This document shows, piece after piece, positions 8,952 through 16,620 of a DNA stretch of 21,397 bases. A program made the position numbers and the translations under genes. Source of the stretch: Betaproteobacteria bacterium (GTDB lineage: Bacteria > Pseudomonadota > Gammaproteobacteria > Burkholderiales > SG8-39). Every line of letters begins with the position of its first letter. Position 1 is the first letter of the stretch. The notes beneath the pieces were generated by a model. The model searched no databases and was not told where the DNA came from. It saw only the letters and a program-made list of their open reading frames with translations. The stretch spans positions 1 to 21,397 of the forward strand of contig JAABRB010000016.1 of assembly GCA_011391185.1 (NCBI GenBank), written 5' to 3'.

Positions 8952-9344
8952 GGATTGGAAAGTGTTCGCCAGCAGCCCTCCGGCTGCACGCGTTGCGCCG
9001 GAGTGGTCGAAGTAGTTGGTGCAGTACACGGTTGGCGCCCTTCCGGCGCGACCGCGCAGCGTCAGGAACATTGCGCCTTTCCGGAAAATCTTTCAATGCC
9101 GCCGCGCGACGCGTGCGAGGGGTTCGCATTTCCCCATCCATCACCACGCGCCGGCTGACCGAACCGCGGATTGTTGCGATGCGGAATGCGAATCGGCGGG
9201 TGGTGGCGATGATGATCCTCCCCGCACGGCGGCACCGGCGTCCCCGCGGCGCGGCGCGAAATCAGACGGGATGACAAGTCGTGCCGCATCCCCCGTCCTA
9301 TGCTCGACTGACGGGACTCCGGCCATCGACCGGCGGAGCGCGAC

Positions 9345-9350
9345 GGAGGA
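9345..9350 (+). promoter_or_regulatory. Ribosome binding site that fixes the tautomerase start
   Basis: GGAGGA lies 1 nt before one ATG (9352), which is too close, and 7 nt before a second ATG (9358), which is ideal. The second choice also yields a protein beginning MPF, as the tautomerase fold requires. Confidence 0.75.
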
Positions 9351-9357
9351 GATGCCA

Positions 9358-9549
9358 ATGCCATTCGTGAACATCCGGATCTACGAAGGCTGGGACAAGG
9401 CCAAGCTCGACGAGATCGCCAAGGGCGTGACCGACACGATCGTCGGGATTACGAAGCTGCCGCGGGAAGCGGTGTGGGTGATCGTCGACGAGGTCGATCC
9501 GCCGCTCTGGTACTCGGCCGGCAAGCCCGGCGAGCGAATGAAGAAATGA
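9358..9549 (+). CDS. 4-oxalocrotonate tautomerase-like small protein, non-canonical active site
   Basis: A 63-aa protein of the tautomerase superfamily, in which the N-terminal proline exposed after methionine removal is the catalytic base. The sequence PFVNIRIYEGWDKAKLDEIA aligns without gaps to 4-oxalocrotonate tautomerase (62 residues). Numbered from Pro1, the canonical Arg11, Arg39 and Phe50 are Trp11, Trp39 and Trp50 here, so substrate binding must differ; Pro1 is kept. Further features are LPREAVWVIVDEV and a basic C-terminus (ERMKK). The start at 9358 is set by GGAGGA 7 nt upstream and by the need for Met-Pro. It overlaps the next gene by 4 nt (ATGA) and leads the operon. It is probably an isomerase or dehalogenase-like enzyme of unknown substrate. 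Confidence 0.87.
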   Translation: MPFVNIRIYEGWDKAKLDEIAKGVTDTIVGITKLPREAVWVIVDEVDPPLWYSAGKPGERMKK

Positions 9550-10433
9550 CCGTCGAGGTCCGCGACCAGCGCTTCGCCGCCGTGGTGGGCGCGGGCGTCA
9601 GCTTCGAGCGCATCGCCACCGGATGCCTGTTCACGGAAGGGCCGCTCTGGCATCCGTCCGGCGCGTACCTGCTCTGGAGCGACATGCCGGGCGACCACAT
9701 CCGGCGCTGGTCGGCGGCCGACGGCGTCAGCACGTTCCGCAAGCCGTGCAACATGTCGAACGGCCTCACCTGGGACCGCCAGGGCAGGCTGCTCGCGTGC
9801 GAGCACGCGTCGAGCCGCGTCTCGCGGACCGAAAAGGACGGCGCAGTCGTCGCCATCGCGACGCATTACGAGGGCAAGCAGCTCAACAGCCCCAACGACA
9901 TCGTGTGCGGCGCGGACGGGGCGGTGTACTTCACCGACCCCAGTTACGGGCGCATGGAGTATTACGGTGTCCTGCGCGAGCCGGAGCTCGATTTTCGCGG
10001 CGTGTATCGCGTCGGCACGGATCCGAAGTCCTCCGTCCTCCTGGCCAGCGACTTCGGGCAGCCCAACGGGCTCTGTTTCTCGCTCGACGGGCGGCGTCTG
10101 TTCGTCAACGACACCGAGCGACAGCACATCCGCGTCTTCGATGTCGGTGCGAACGGTTCGCTGACGGGCGGGAAAGTGTGGGCGGAGACGACCGGCGCGG
10201 GCGCGGGCGCGCCCGACGGCATGAAGATCGACTCGGCAGGCAACGTGTACTGCTGCGGTCCGGGCGGCATTCACGTCTTCGATCCGGCCGCGGTCTGTCT
10301 CGGCGTGATCCAGGTGCCGGAGGGCACCGCGAACATGGCCTGGGGCGATGCGGATCTGCGAAGCCTCTACATCACGGCATCGACATCGGTGTACCGGATC
10401 CGCGTTGCGGTCCCCGGCCGTGCCGCGCTCTGA
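9546..10433 (+). CDS. SMP-30/gluconolactonase family protein
   Basis: Six-bladed beta-propeller hydrolase family that opens sugar or related lactones with a divalent metal. The 295-aa product starts at ATG 9546, overlapping the tautomerase stop by 4 nt, which suggests translational coupling; the frame is open further upstream, but only inside the tautomerase gene. Likely metal ligands are E31 (FTEGPLWHPSG), N174 (GQPNGLCFS) and D224 (APDGMKID), with N117 (NSPNDIV) near the substrate; all are family-typical. It has no signal peptide, so it is cytoplasmic. With a tautomerase before it and an amidohydrolase after it, it probably hydrolyses a lactone or cyclic intermediate of one pathway (inference). 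The actual lactone is unknown. Confidence 0.92.
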   Translation: MTVEVRDQRFAAVVGAGVSFERIATGCLFTEGPLWHPSGAYLLWSDMPGDHIRRWSAADGVSTFRKPCNMSNGLTWDRQGRLLACEHASSRVSRTEKDGAVVAIATHYEGKQLNSPNDIVCGADGAVYFTDPSYGRMEYYGVLREPELDFRGVYRVGTDPKSSVLLASDFGQPNGLCFSLDGRRLFVNDTERQHIRVFDVGANGSLTGGKVWAETTGAGAGAPDGMKIDSAGNVYCCGPGGIHVFDPAAVCLGVIQVPEGTANMAWGDADLRSLYITASTSVYRIRVAVPGRAAL

Positions 10434-10468
10434 TATCGTCGCGCTCGCTGGATTCCTCAGCCACCAAC

Positions 10469-11719
10469 ATGCTCCGCCTGCTCAGAAACCTGCGCTTGAT
10501 CGACGGCACGGGTGCGCCGGCACGAGACGCGTGCGCCATCATCGTCGAAGGCGACCGCCTGACCCATGCGGGACTCTTACGCATCGGCGACGAGCCTTCG
10601 GGGCCCGGCGTGGAGACGATCGATCTCGGCGGGCGGACGGTGATCCCCGGCCTGGTCGAGTCGCACATGCACCTCTCGTACAACAACGTGACGGTGATCG
10701 CCGACCTGGATCTCAACTGTCCGCCGGAATATTCGACGCTCGTCTCGGCAAAGAACGCCGAGCTTGCGCTTGCGCACGGCTATACCGCCGCGCGCTCGGC
10801 CGGATCGGTACATGCGGTGGACACCGCGCTCAAGCGCGCGATCAACGAAGGCCTCTTTCCCGGCCCACGATTGCTCGCCGCCAGCCGGGATATCGTCGCC
10901 ACCGGCGGCATGGCCGACTGGAACCCGTCCTATCTCAAGCTCGGGATGGAAGGGCTCGCAATGATTGCGGACGGCTGCGACCAGATCCGCCATGCAGTGC
11001 GCCGGGCGATCAAGGACGGTGCCGACGTGATCAAGTGCTACATCGGCGGGGATGCCCTCCTTCCGCACACGCCGATCGCGGATTGCACGTACACGCTGCC
11101 GGAAGTGCAGGCGCTGGTCGAAGAGACGCACATGCGCAACCGAATCGCGGCGGCGCACGTGCGCGGCGAGCGCTCGAGCCGGGTGGCCGCCGAGGCGGGA
11201 GTCGACTCGATCGAGCACGCGACCTACGCGTCGGACGAGACGCTGCGCATGGTCGCGGACAAGGGGCTCTTCATCGTGCCCGGACTGCGCTACCTCTACT
11301 CGATCATCGAGAACGGGCCGGCGTTCGGGATCACGGAGGCGATATTCGGGCCCGCCGGGCTGCGGGAGGAGATCGCGCAGGCGGCCGAGACCTACCGGCG
11401 CGCGCGGGAGCTCGGCATCCGCATGTGCCCGGGCGGCGATTTCGGATTCGCATGGAACCCGCACGGCGAGTACGCGAAGGACATCGAGGTCTTCGTCAGG
11501 ATCCTCGGCTTTTCGCCGCTGGAGGCGATCGGCTGCGCCACCCGGAACGGCGCCGAGCTCATGCGCATGCAGGACCGCATCGGCACGCTCGAGCCGGGAA
11601 AGCTGGCGGACCTGGTGGTCGTGAACGGCGACCCGCTCGCCGACATCGCGATCCTGCAGGACCGGACGCGCCTGTCGGTCATGAAAGGCGGCGCATGGTT
11701 CACGCGCAACCTTGCCTGA
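10469..11719 (+). CDS. Metal-dependent amidohydrolase (imidazolonepropionase/Xaa-Pro dipeptidase-like)
   Basis: Amidohydrolase-superfamily enzyme of 416 aa, cytoplasmic, expected to hydrolyse a C-N (amide or ring) bond. An N-terminal beta-sandwich strand (LRNLRLIDGTG) leads into the TIM barrel. Candidate metal ligands are H66 and H68 in PGLVESHMHL (E64 stands where D is common), K189 (VIKCYI, probably carboxylated), H230 (AAAHVRG), H250 (SIEHATY) and D324 (PGGDFGF). The C-terminal IGTLEPGKLADLVVVNGDPL is the family hallmark. ATG 10469 is used; the same frame is open far upstream in the SMP-30 gene but without family sequence. There is no clear ribosome site, and a 35-bp gap follows the SMP-30 stop, so it is probably co-transcribed. 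Substrate unknown. Confidence 0.92.
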   Translation: MLRLLRNLRLIDGTGAPARDACAIIVEGDRLTHAGLLRIGDEPSGPGVETIDLGGRTVIPGLVESHMHLSYNNVTVIADLDLNCPPEYSTLVSAKNAELALAHGYTAARSAGSVHAVDTALKRAINEGLFPGPRLLAASRDIVATGGMADWNPSYLKLGMEGLAMIADGCDQIRHAVRRAIKDGADVIKCYIGGDALLPHTPIADCTYTLPEVQALVEETHMRNRIAAAHVRGERSSRVAAEAGVDSIEHATYASDETLRMVADKGLFIVPGLRYLYSIIENGPAFGITEAIFGPAGLREEIAQAAETYRRARELGIRMCPGGDFGFAWNPHGEYAKDIEVFVRILGFSPLEAIGCATRNGAELMRMQDRIGTLEPGKLADLVVVNGDPLADIAILQDRTRLSVMKGGAWFTRNLA

Positions 11720-11725
11720 AAACTT

Positions 11726-11771
11726 CCCTGCGGCACGCCACCGGTCGAGTGAAGGCCCGCGTGCGGCAGGG
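11726..11771. terminator. Hairpin between the amidohydrolase and the binding-protein gene
   Basis: Arms 11726-11738 and 11759-11771 pair at 12 of 13 positions around a 20-nt loop. There is no T-run after it, so it is more likely an RNA-stability or processing structure, or a weak attenuator, than an intrinsic terminator. Confidence 0.4.
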
Positions 11772-11815
11772 TGTCGAGAAGTCCCGCAGTCGATCTGAAA
11801 AGGAGGAGTGAGACC

Positions 11816-13003
11816 ATGCTACGCGTCATGACAATGTTGTTGGCAGCGGCACTCGCGGCGCCGCTCGCCGCTTACGCACAGAAGCCCATCAAGGTCGGTT
11901 TCCCGATGATCCTGTCCGGGCCCGGCGCGCTCTTCGGCGAGCCCGCGCTCAAGGGCGCGCAGATGTACGTCGAGGAGGTGAACGCGAAGGGCGGCGTGCT
12001 CGGCCGCAAGATCGAGCTGCTCGCACGCGACACGAAGGGCAACGCCGACGAGGCGGTGCGCGTGGCGCGCGAGCTGGTTCTCAAGGAAAACGTGGACTTC
12101 CTGGTCGGCACGCTCACCTCGGCGGAAGGCCCGGCGGTGTCGGTCGTGGCGAAGGAGAACAAGATCGTCTTCATCGCGCCCATCCCGCAGACCATGCAGC
12201 TCACCGCGCCCGACAAGCTCCATCCGTACGTCTTCCGGGTGGCCACCAACACCGACATCACCGGCCGGAGCGCGGCGGAGGTCGTGGCCAAGTGGGGCGT
12301 CAAGCGGGTGGCCACGATCAGCCCCGACTACGCCTTCGGCCACGATGTCACCAAGGCGTTCGTGGAGCACCTCAAGAAGATCCTTCCCGGCGTCGAGATC
12401 GTGGACCAGCAGTGGCCGAAGCTGGGTGAGCAGGACTACTCGCCGTTCCTGACGGCGCAGATGGCGAAGAAGCCGGAGGCGGTCTTCTCGTCCATCTGGG
12501 GCGGGCATTTCGTGACCATGGTCAAGCAGGCCAAGCCCCTGGGCTACTTCGAGGCCGTCAAGAACAACGTCATGGCAGTGGGCGAGGCCGGCTCGCCCGA
12601 GACGACCAAGACCATGGGCAAAGAGTATCCGGTCGGCATCTGGGGCAACTCCTACGACGCCTTCTACTGGGATGGCGGTCCGCCGGCCCACAAGGCGTAC
12701 ACGGCGCGGCTGGCGAAATACCTGAAGGACGAGCACCCGTCCTCCTGGGCGATCCAGGGCTACATCGGTCTGCAGTTCCTCACCGAGGCCATCAAGAAGG
12801 CCGGGGCAACCGACTCCGAGAAGGTGGCACAAGCGCTCGGGGGCCTGGCGGTCGACACGCCGGTGGGTCGCCTCACGATCCGCGCGAAGGACCACCAGCT
12901 CAATCGCGGGACGCTCTTCGGCAAGACCGTGATGGATCCGAAGTATCCGTTCGCCATCATGAAGCCGGTGACGTACGTCGATCCGACCCGGTTCCTGGAC
13001 TGA
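11816..13003 (+). CDS. LIV-type ABC transporter periplasmic substrate-binding protein
   Basis: Periplasmic ligand-binding protein (Peripla_BP_6, LivJ/LivK-like), 395 aa. The signal peptide covers about residues 1-21 (hydrophobic LLAAALAAPLAAYA, then Q). The mature protein starts KPIKVGFPMILSGPGALFGEPALKGAQMYVEEVNAKGGVLGRKIELLARDTKG in family style; later typical segments are VDFLVGTLTSAEG and ATISPDYAFGHD. ATG 11816 has AAGGAGGAG upstream; a longer in-frame start at 11771 lacks the signal-peptide position and is rejected. The permease and ATPase genes follow. Such proteins bind amino acids, aromatic acids, urea or amides; the enzymes upstream suggest a non-amino-acid ligand here, which is inference. 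Confidence 0.94.
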   Translation: MLRVMTMLLAAALAAPLAAYAQKPIKVGFPMILSGPGALFGEPALKGAQMYVEEVNAKGGVLGRKIELLARDTKGNADEAVRVARELVLKENVDFLVGTLTSAEGPAVSVVAKENKIVFIAPIPQTMQLTAPDKLHPYVFRVATNTDITGRSAAEVVAKWGVKRVATISPDYAFGHDVTKAFVEHLKKILPGVEIVDQQWPKLGEQDYSPFLTAQMAKKPEAVFSSIWGGHFVTMVKQAKPLGYFEAVKNNVMAVGEAGSPETTKTMGKEYPVGIWGNSYDAFYWDGGPPAHKAYTARLAKYLKDEHPSSWAIQGYIGLQFLTEAIKKAGATDSEKVAQALGGLAVDTPVGRLTIRAKDHQLNRGTLFGKTVMDPKYPFAIMKPVTYVDPTRFLD

Positions 13004-13067
13004 CCGGTCCGGCGTGCAGTTTCCCCGGGGGTATCCGGACCACAGAACCCGGCGCCGGACGCAGCGA

Positions 13068-13099
13068 CGCCGGTGCGGGCACTGATGCCCGCACCGGCG
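13068..13099. terminator. Strong hairpin between the binding-protein and permease genes
   Basis: A perfect 13-bp stem (13068-13080 with 13087-13099, CGCCGGTGCGGGC) closes a 6-nt loop, 65 bp after the binding-protein stop. No T-run follows. In ABC operons such a hairpin commonly stabilises the upstream message or partly stops transcription, giving more binding protein than membrane subunits. Confidence 0.6.
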
Positions 13100-13162
13100 C
13101 GCTTGCGTGCATTGTCAGCAGGCTGCGGCGCCCGGGCGGTCCCGCAATGATCCGCCGCAACC

Positions 13163-14047
13163 GTGCCTGAGCTCTCGTTCATATTCGCCCAGTCGGTGTC
13201 CGGCCTGACGACGGCGATGTTCCTGTTCCTGATCGCCTCCGGCCTGTCGCTGATTTTCGGCGTGCTGCGGGTGCTCAACTTCGCGCACGGAACGTTCTAC
13301 ATGCTCGGCGCCTACGGCGCCTACCAGTTCGTCCAGTGGGTCGGGACGGAGCACGGGATGTTCTGGATCGCCGCGCTGGGTGCGGCGCTCGCGGTGGCGA
13401 TCGTCGGCGGACTGGTCGAGCGATTTCTGCTGCGGCACCTGTACGGCCGCGAGGAGCTCTATCAGCTGCTCTTCACCTACGCGCTCGTTCTCGTCCTCAG
13501 CGACGTGGCGAAGATCTTCTGGGGCACCCAGCAGAAAAGCATTGTGCGCCCGCCCGAGCTGACCGGCGCGGTCTCGCTCTTCGGCGCCACGATCCCCTAC
13601 TACAACCTGTTCATCCTCGCGCTCGGCCTCGCGATAGCCGTCGCCTTCTGGGTCGTTCTGCAGCGCACGCGCATGGGTCGGCTCATCCGGGCCGCCGCCC
13701 TCGACCGGGAGACGCTGGGCGCGCTCGGCGTCAACGTGAGCGCGCTCTACACCGGCGTGTTCGCGCTCGGGTCGTTCCTGGGCGGGCTCGGCGGCGCCAT
13801 GGTGGCTCCGGTACGGTCGATCGTGCCCGGGATGGACACCGAGATCATCGTCGAGGCGTTCGTGGTGGTGGTGATCGGCGGTCTTGGCTCGTTCTGGGGA
13901 ACGTTCCTCGGCGCGCTCATCTACGGGCAGGTGCTTTCCTTCGGCATCCTGTTCTTTCCGCGATTCTCGATCTTCGCGGTGTTCGCGCTCATGGCCGCCG
14001 TCCTGATCCTGCGGCCGTGGGGTCTCCTGGGAAGGCCCATGAAATGA
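13163..14047 (+). CDS. livH: LIV-type ABC transporter permease LivH
   Basis: Inner-membrane permease of a branched-chain-amino-acid-type importer, 294 aa, with about eight hydrophobic segments. Family features are ASGLSLIFGVLRVLNFAHGTFYMLGAY near the N-terminus, RAAALDRETLGALGVN, and VVVVIGGLGSFWGTFLGALIYG near the C-terminus. Start GTG 13163 is the only reasonable one before the first membrane helix; the ribosome site is poor, which fits coupling to or dependence on the upstream message. The stop overlaps the livM start by the ATGA arrangement. It pairs with LivM as the membrane channel. Confidence 0.94.
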   Translation: MPELSFIFAQSVSGLTTAMFLFLIASGLSLIFGVLRVLNFAHGTFYMLGAYGAYQFVQWVGTEHGMFWIAALGAALAVAIVGGLVERFLLRHLYGREELYQLLFTYALVLVLSDVAKIFWGTQQKSIVRPPELTGAVSLFGATIPYYNLFILALGLAIAVAFWVVLQRTRMGRLIRAAALDRETLGALGVNVSALYTGVFALGSFLGGLGGAMVAPVRSIVPGMDTEIIVEAFVVVVIGGLGSFWGTFLGALIYGQVLSFGILFFPRFSIFAVFALMAAVLILRPWGLLGRPMK

Positions 14048-15024
14048 GAGCGCGCTTTCCCTGGGTGCTGATCGTTCTCGTCGCGGCGTTTCTCGTTCCG
14101 GTGTTCGGCTCGCGGTATTACACATTCCTGGCGAACGACATCGCGATCTGGGCGCTGTTCGCGATGAGCCTCAATCTCCTGGTCGGCTACACGGGGCTCG
14201 TGTCCTTCGGTCACGCCGCCTATTTCGGGATCGGCGCCTACACCACCGGCCTGCTGATGAAGAAGCTCAGCGTGCCCTTCCTGCTCGCATTTCCGGCGGC
14301 AGGTCTTGCCGCGGCGCTCGCCGCCCTGGTGTTCGGCTTCTTCTGCGTGCGGCTCACGCGCATCTACTTCGCGATGCTCACGCTCGCGTTTGCGCAGATC
14401 GTCTGGGCGATCTGCTTCAAGTGGAACGAGGTGACCGGCGGCGAGCAGGGCATGCCGGAAATCCCGTATCCGGACTTCGCATGGCTCGAGCGCGCGGGAG
14501 AGATCATTCCATTCCTCGGCGGCTGGCGCGCGTCCGAGTACTTCTATTTCGTCACGCTGCTGCTGGTCGCCGCCAGCTTCTGGGCCCTCCGGCGCATCGT
14601 CGACTCCCCATTCGGGCGCATGCTCACCACGATCCGGGAGAATCCCGAGCGCGCGGAGTTCATCGGCGTGAACGTGCGGCGCTACGAGCACGTGGCGTTC
14701 GTGCTCGCGGGAACGTTCGCCGGGCTCGCCGGCGGGCTGTTCGGGATCTTCAATCGCGGCGTCTTCCCCGACTTCGCGTACTGGAACAAGTCGGCGGAGG
14801 TGCTGATCATGACGCTGCTCGGCGGCATGCACAGCTTCTACGGACCTGCCGTCGGGGCGGCGGCGCTCCTCTGGCTCAACCAGCAGATCGTGTCGCACAC
14901 CCAGTACTGGCCGCTCATCCTGGGGACGATCCTCATCGTGCTGCTGTTCGTGTTTCCGAGTGGAATCGCGGGCGCGGCGGGTGCGCTCGTGAACCGCGTG
15001 ATCGCGAAGCAGCGCCGTGCTTGA
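14044..15024 (+). CDS. livM: LIV-type ABC transporter permease LivM
   Basis: Second inner-membrane permease, 326 aa. Recognisable segments are AMSLNLLVGYTGLVSFGHAAYFGIGAYTTGLL, VRLTRIYFAMLTLAFAQIVWA, the EAA-like cytoplasmic loop SPFGRMLTTIRENPERAEFIGVN, and LIMTLLGGMHSFYGPAVGAAALLWL near the C-terminus. ATG 14044 overlaps the livH stop by 4 nt, and the gene overlaps livG by 8 nt, so the four membrane/ATPase genes are tightly coupled. Confidence 0.94.
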   Translation: MRARFPWVLIVLVAAFLVPVFGSRYYTFLANDIAIWALFAMSLNLLVGYTGLVSFGHAAYFGIGAYTTGLLMKKLSVPFLLAFPAAGLAAALAALVFGFFCVRLTRIYFAMLTLAFAQIVWAICFKWNEVTGGEQGMPEIPYPDFAWLERAGEIIPFLGGWRASEYFYFVTLLLVAASFWALRRIVDSPFGRMLTTIRENPERAEFIGVNVRRYEHVAFVLAGTFAGLAGGLFGIFNRGVFPDFAYWNKSAEVLIMTLLGGMHSFYGPAVGAAALLWLNQQIVSHTQYWPLILGTILIVLLFVFPSGIAGAAGALVNRVIAKQRRA

Positions 15025-15757
15025 GGTGCGCGGGATCGCAAAGAGCTTCGACGGCTTTCGCGCCGTGGGCGGCGTCAGCTTCGACGTGCCGCAGGGGTCG
15101 ATCAGCGCGGTCATCGGCCCGAACGGAGCCGGGAAGACCACCCTGTTCAACCTCATCACGGGTCATATCGAGCCCGACGACGGCACGGTGAGCTTCAAGG
15201 GCCGTAACGTGACCGGCATTGCGCCGCACGATCTCTGCCGTCTCGGGATGGGTCGCTCGTTTCAGCGCACGAACGTCTTCCCGCGGCTCACCGTGTTCGA
15301 TAACGTCCAGGCCGCGTACGTGTGCCACCGCGGGCGCGGCTGGAACATGTTCGACCGCGTCGGCCCGCTGTACCGGACGGAGACCGAGGCACTGCTCGTG
15401 GCCGTCGGGCTCCAGGGCCGGGCGAGTGAGACGGCCGGACTCCTGTCGCACGGCGCCCAGAAGCAGCTCGAGCTCGCCATTGCGCTCGCACTGGAGCCCG
15501 AGATCCTGCTGCTCGACGAGCCGACTGCCGGCATGTCGGCGTCCGAGACCCGCGACTCGATCGCGCTGATCGAGCGGCTCGCCCGCGAGCGCAATCTCAC
15601 GCTGCTCTTCACCGAGCACGATATGGAAGTGGTGTTCTCGATCGCGCAGCGGGTCACGGTCCTGCACCAGGGCCTGGTGATTGCCGACGGCGCCCCCGCG
15701 GACGTGCGCCGCGACCCGGAAGTGCGACGCGTCTATCTCGGGGAGCGCCACGCATGA
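15017..15757 (+). CDS. livG: LIV-type ABC transporter ATPase LivG
   Basis: Cytoplasmic ATP-binding subunit, 246 aa. Walker A is GPNGAGKTT (about 34-42), the signature is LSHGAQKQLE (a variant of the usual LSYG or LSGG), Walker B is ILLLDEPTAGM, followed by the switch histidine in TEHDMEVVF. The 15-residue loop FQRTNVFPRLTVFDNV is typical of LivG rather than LivF. Start GTG 15017 overlaps livM by 8 nt; the stop overlaps livF by 4 nt. Confidence 0.94.
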   Translation: MLEVRGIAKSFDGFRAVGGVSFDVPQGSISAVIGPNGAGKTTLFNLITGHIEPDDGTVSFKGRNVTGIAPHDLCRLGMGRSFQRTNVFPRLTVFDNVQAAYVCHRGRGWNMFDRVGPLYRTETEALLVAVGLQGRASETAGLLSHGAQKQLELAIALALEPEILLLDEPTAGMSASETRDSIALIERLARERNLTLLFTEHDMEVVFSIAQRVTVLHQGLVIADGAPADVRRDPEVRRVYLGERHA

Positions 15758-16455
15758 GCGCGCCGATCCTCGTCGTGGACGATATCCATACCCGCTACGG
15801 ACTCTCGCAAGTGCTGTTCGGCGTGTCGCTGGAGGTTGCGCGGGGCGAGTGCGTGTGCCTGATCGGTCGCAATGGCGTCGGCAAGACGACGACCATGCGC
15901 AGCATCATGGGGCTCACGCCCGCGCACCAAGGCCGTGTGACCTGGAAAGACCGCGACATCCGGGAGATGGCGCCACATCGCATTGCCAACCTCGGCATCG
16001 GGTTCGTCCCGGAAGATCGCCGCATCTTCGCCGAGCTCACCGTCTGGGAGAACCTCGACGTCGCGGCGCGGGGCGCGGGGCAGTGGACCGTGGATCGGGT
16101 CTACGACCTCTTTCCAAAGCTGCGCGAGCTCGCGCAGCGGCAGGGTGGCCATCTGTCCGGCGGCGAGCAGCAGATGCTCACGATCGCGCGGACGCTCATG
16201 GGCAATCCCGAGCTGCTGCTGCTCGACGAGCCCTCGGAGGGCCTCGCGCCGCTCGTCGTCGACGCCTTGCGCGAGCGGATCGGCGAGCTGAAGCGCGACG
16301 GTTTGACCATCCTCCTCGCCGAGCAGAGCGTCGAATTCTGCCTCCAGCTCGCGGATCGCGTGTACATCCTCGAGAAGGGACACGTGCGCTATCACGGCAC
16401 CGCAGTCGAATTTCGCGAGAACGCCGCGATCCGGCAGCAATACCTCGAGTTGTAA
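15754..16455 (+). CDS. livF: LIV-type ABC transporter ATPase LivF
   Basis: Second cytoplasmic ATPase, 233 aa. Walker A is GRNGVGKTT (about 36-44), the signature LSGGEQQML, Walker B LLLLDEPSEGLAP and the switch region LAEQSVEFCL; the sequence GFVPEDRRIFAELTVWENL is LivF-typical. ATG 15754 sits in an ATGA overlap with livG. It is the last gene of the operon; a strong hairpin follows 42 bp later. Confidence 0.94.
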   Translation: MSAPILVVDDIHTRYGLSQVLFGVSLEVARGECVCLIGRNGVGKTTTMRSIMGLTPAHQGRVTWKDRDIREMAPHRIANLGIGFVPEDRRIFAELTVWENLDVAARGAGQWTVDRVYDLFPKLRELAQRQGGHLSGGEQQMLTIARTLMGNPELLLLDEPSEGLAPLVVDALRERIGELKRDGLTILLAEQSVEFCLQLADRVYILEKGHVRYHGTAVEFRENAAIRQQYLEL

Positions 16456-16497
16456 GCGCCGCCGCGGAACGTTGGGCGTTGCGTGGCTTCGCCCGTC

Positions 16498-16528
16498 ACG
16501 GCGGCTCGGTTCTCGACCGAGCCGCCGT
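16498..16528. terminator. Hairpin after livF, probable operon end
   Basis: A perfect 13-bp GC-rich stem (16498-16510 with 16516-16528, ACGGCGGCTCGGT) around TCTCG. No T-run follows, so it is a terminator-like or 3'-end-protecting hairpin and not a classic intrinsic terminator. Confidence 0.55.
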
Positions 16529-16620
16529 ACGCCGAGTTGCTCGCCGTGCGCACCTACTTTCCGGCCTGCATCGCTGCCGGCTGAGTGGTACATTCGATCG
16601 ACCACACGTACCGTACACCG

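Larger units (their letters stand above)
8941..9357. other. Divergent regulatory region between the AraC gene and the tautomerase operon
   Basis: These 417 bases contain no convincing gene. They should carry both promoters and the AraC-protein binding sites. I see a GACGGGA direct repeat (9265-9271 and 9310-9316) and a CCCGTC/GACGGG dyad (9292-9297 with 9310-9315) just upstream of the tautomerase gene, as candidate operator parts. No convincing -35/-10 pair stands out. Confidence 0.4.

Noticed and set aside
9071..9099. TTGCGC with a spaced -10 upstream of the tautomerase
   Set aside because: At 17-bp spacing the -10 would be CAATGC, a poor match, and the distance to the gene is long.
9623..10468. 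N-terminal extension of the amidohydrolase to 698 aa
   Set aside because: The extra part lies in another frame of the SMP-30 gene and is arginine-rich; family homology begins at the ATG at 10469.
13115..15159. Long minus-strand ORFs opposite livH and livM
   Set aside because: Their charged Arg/Glu/His-rich products mirror the codons of membrane helices on the other strand; typical shadows.
16456..16620. SAM- or cobalamin-type riboswitch before the sulphur genes
   Set aside because: Only a simple hairpin is present; no multi-helix conserved core is visible.
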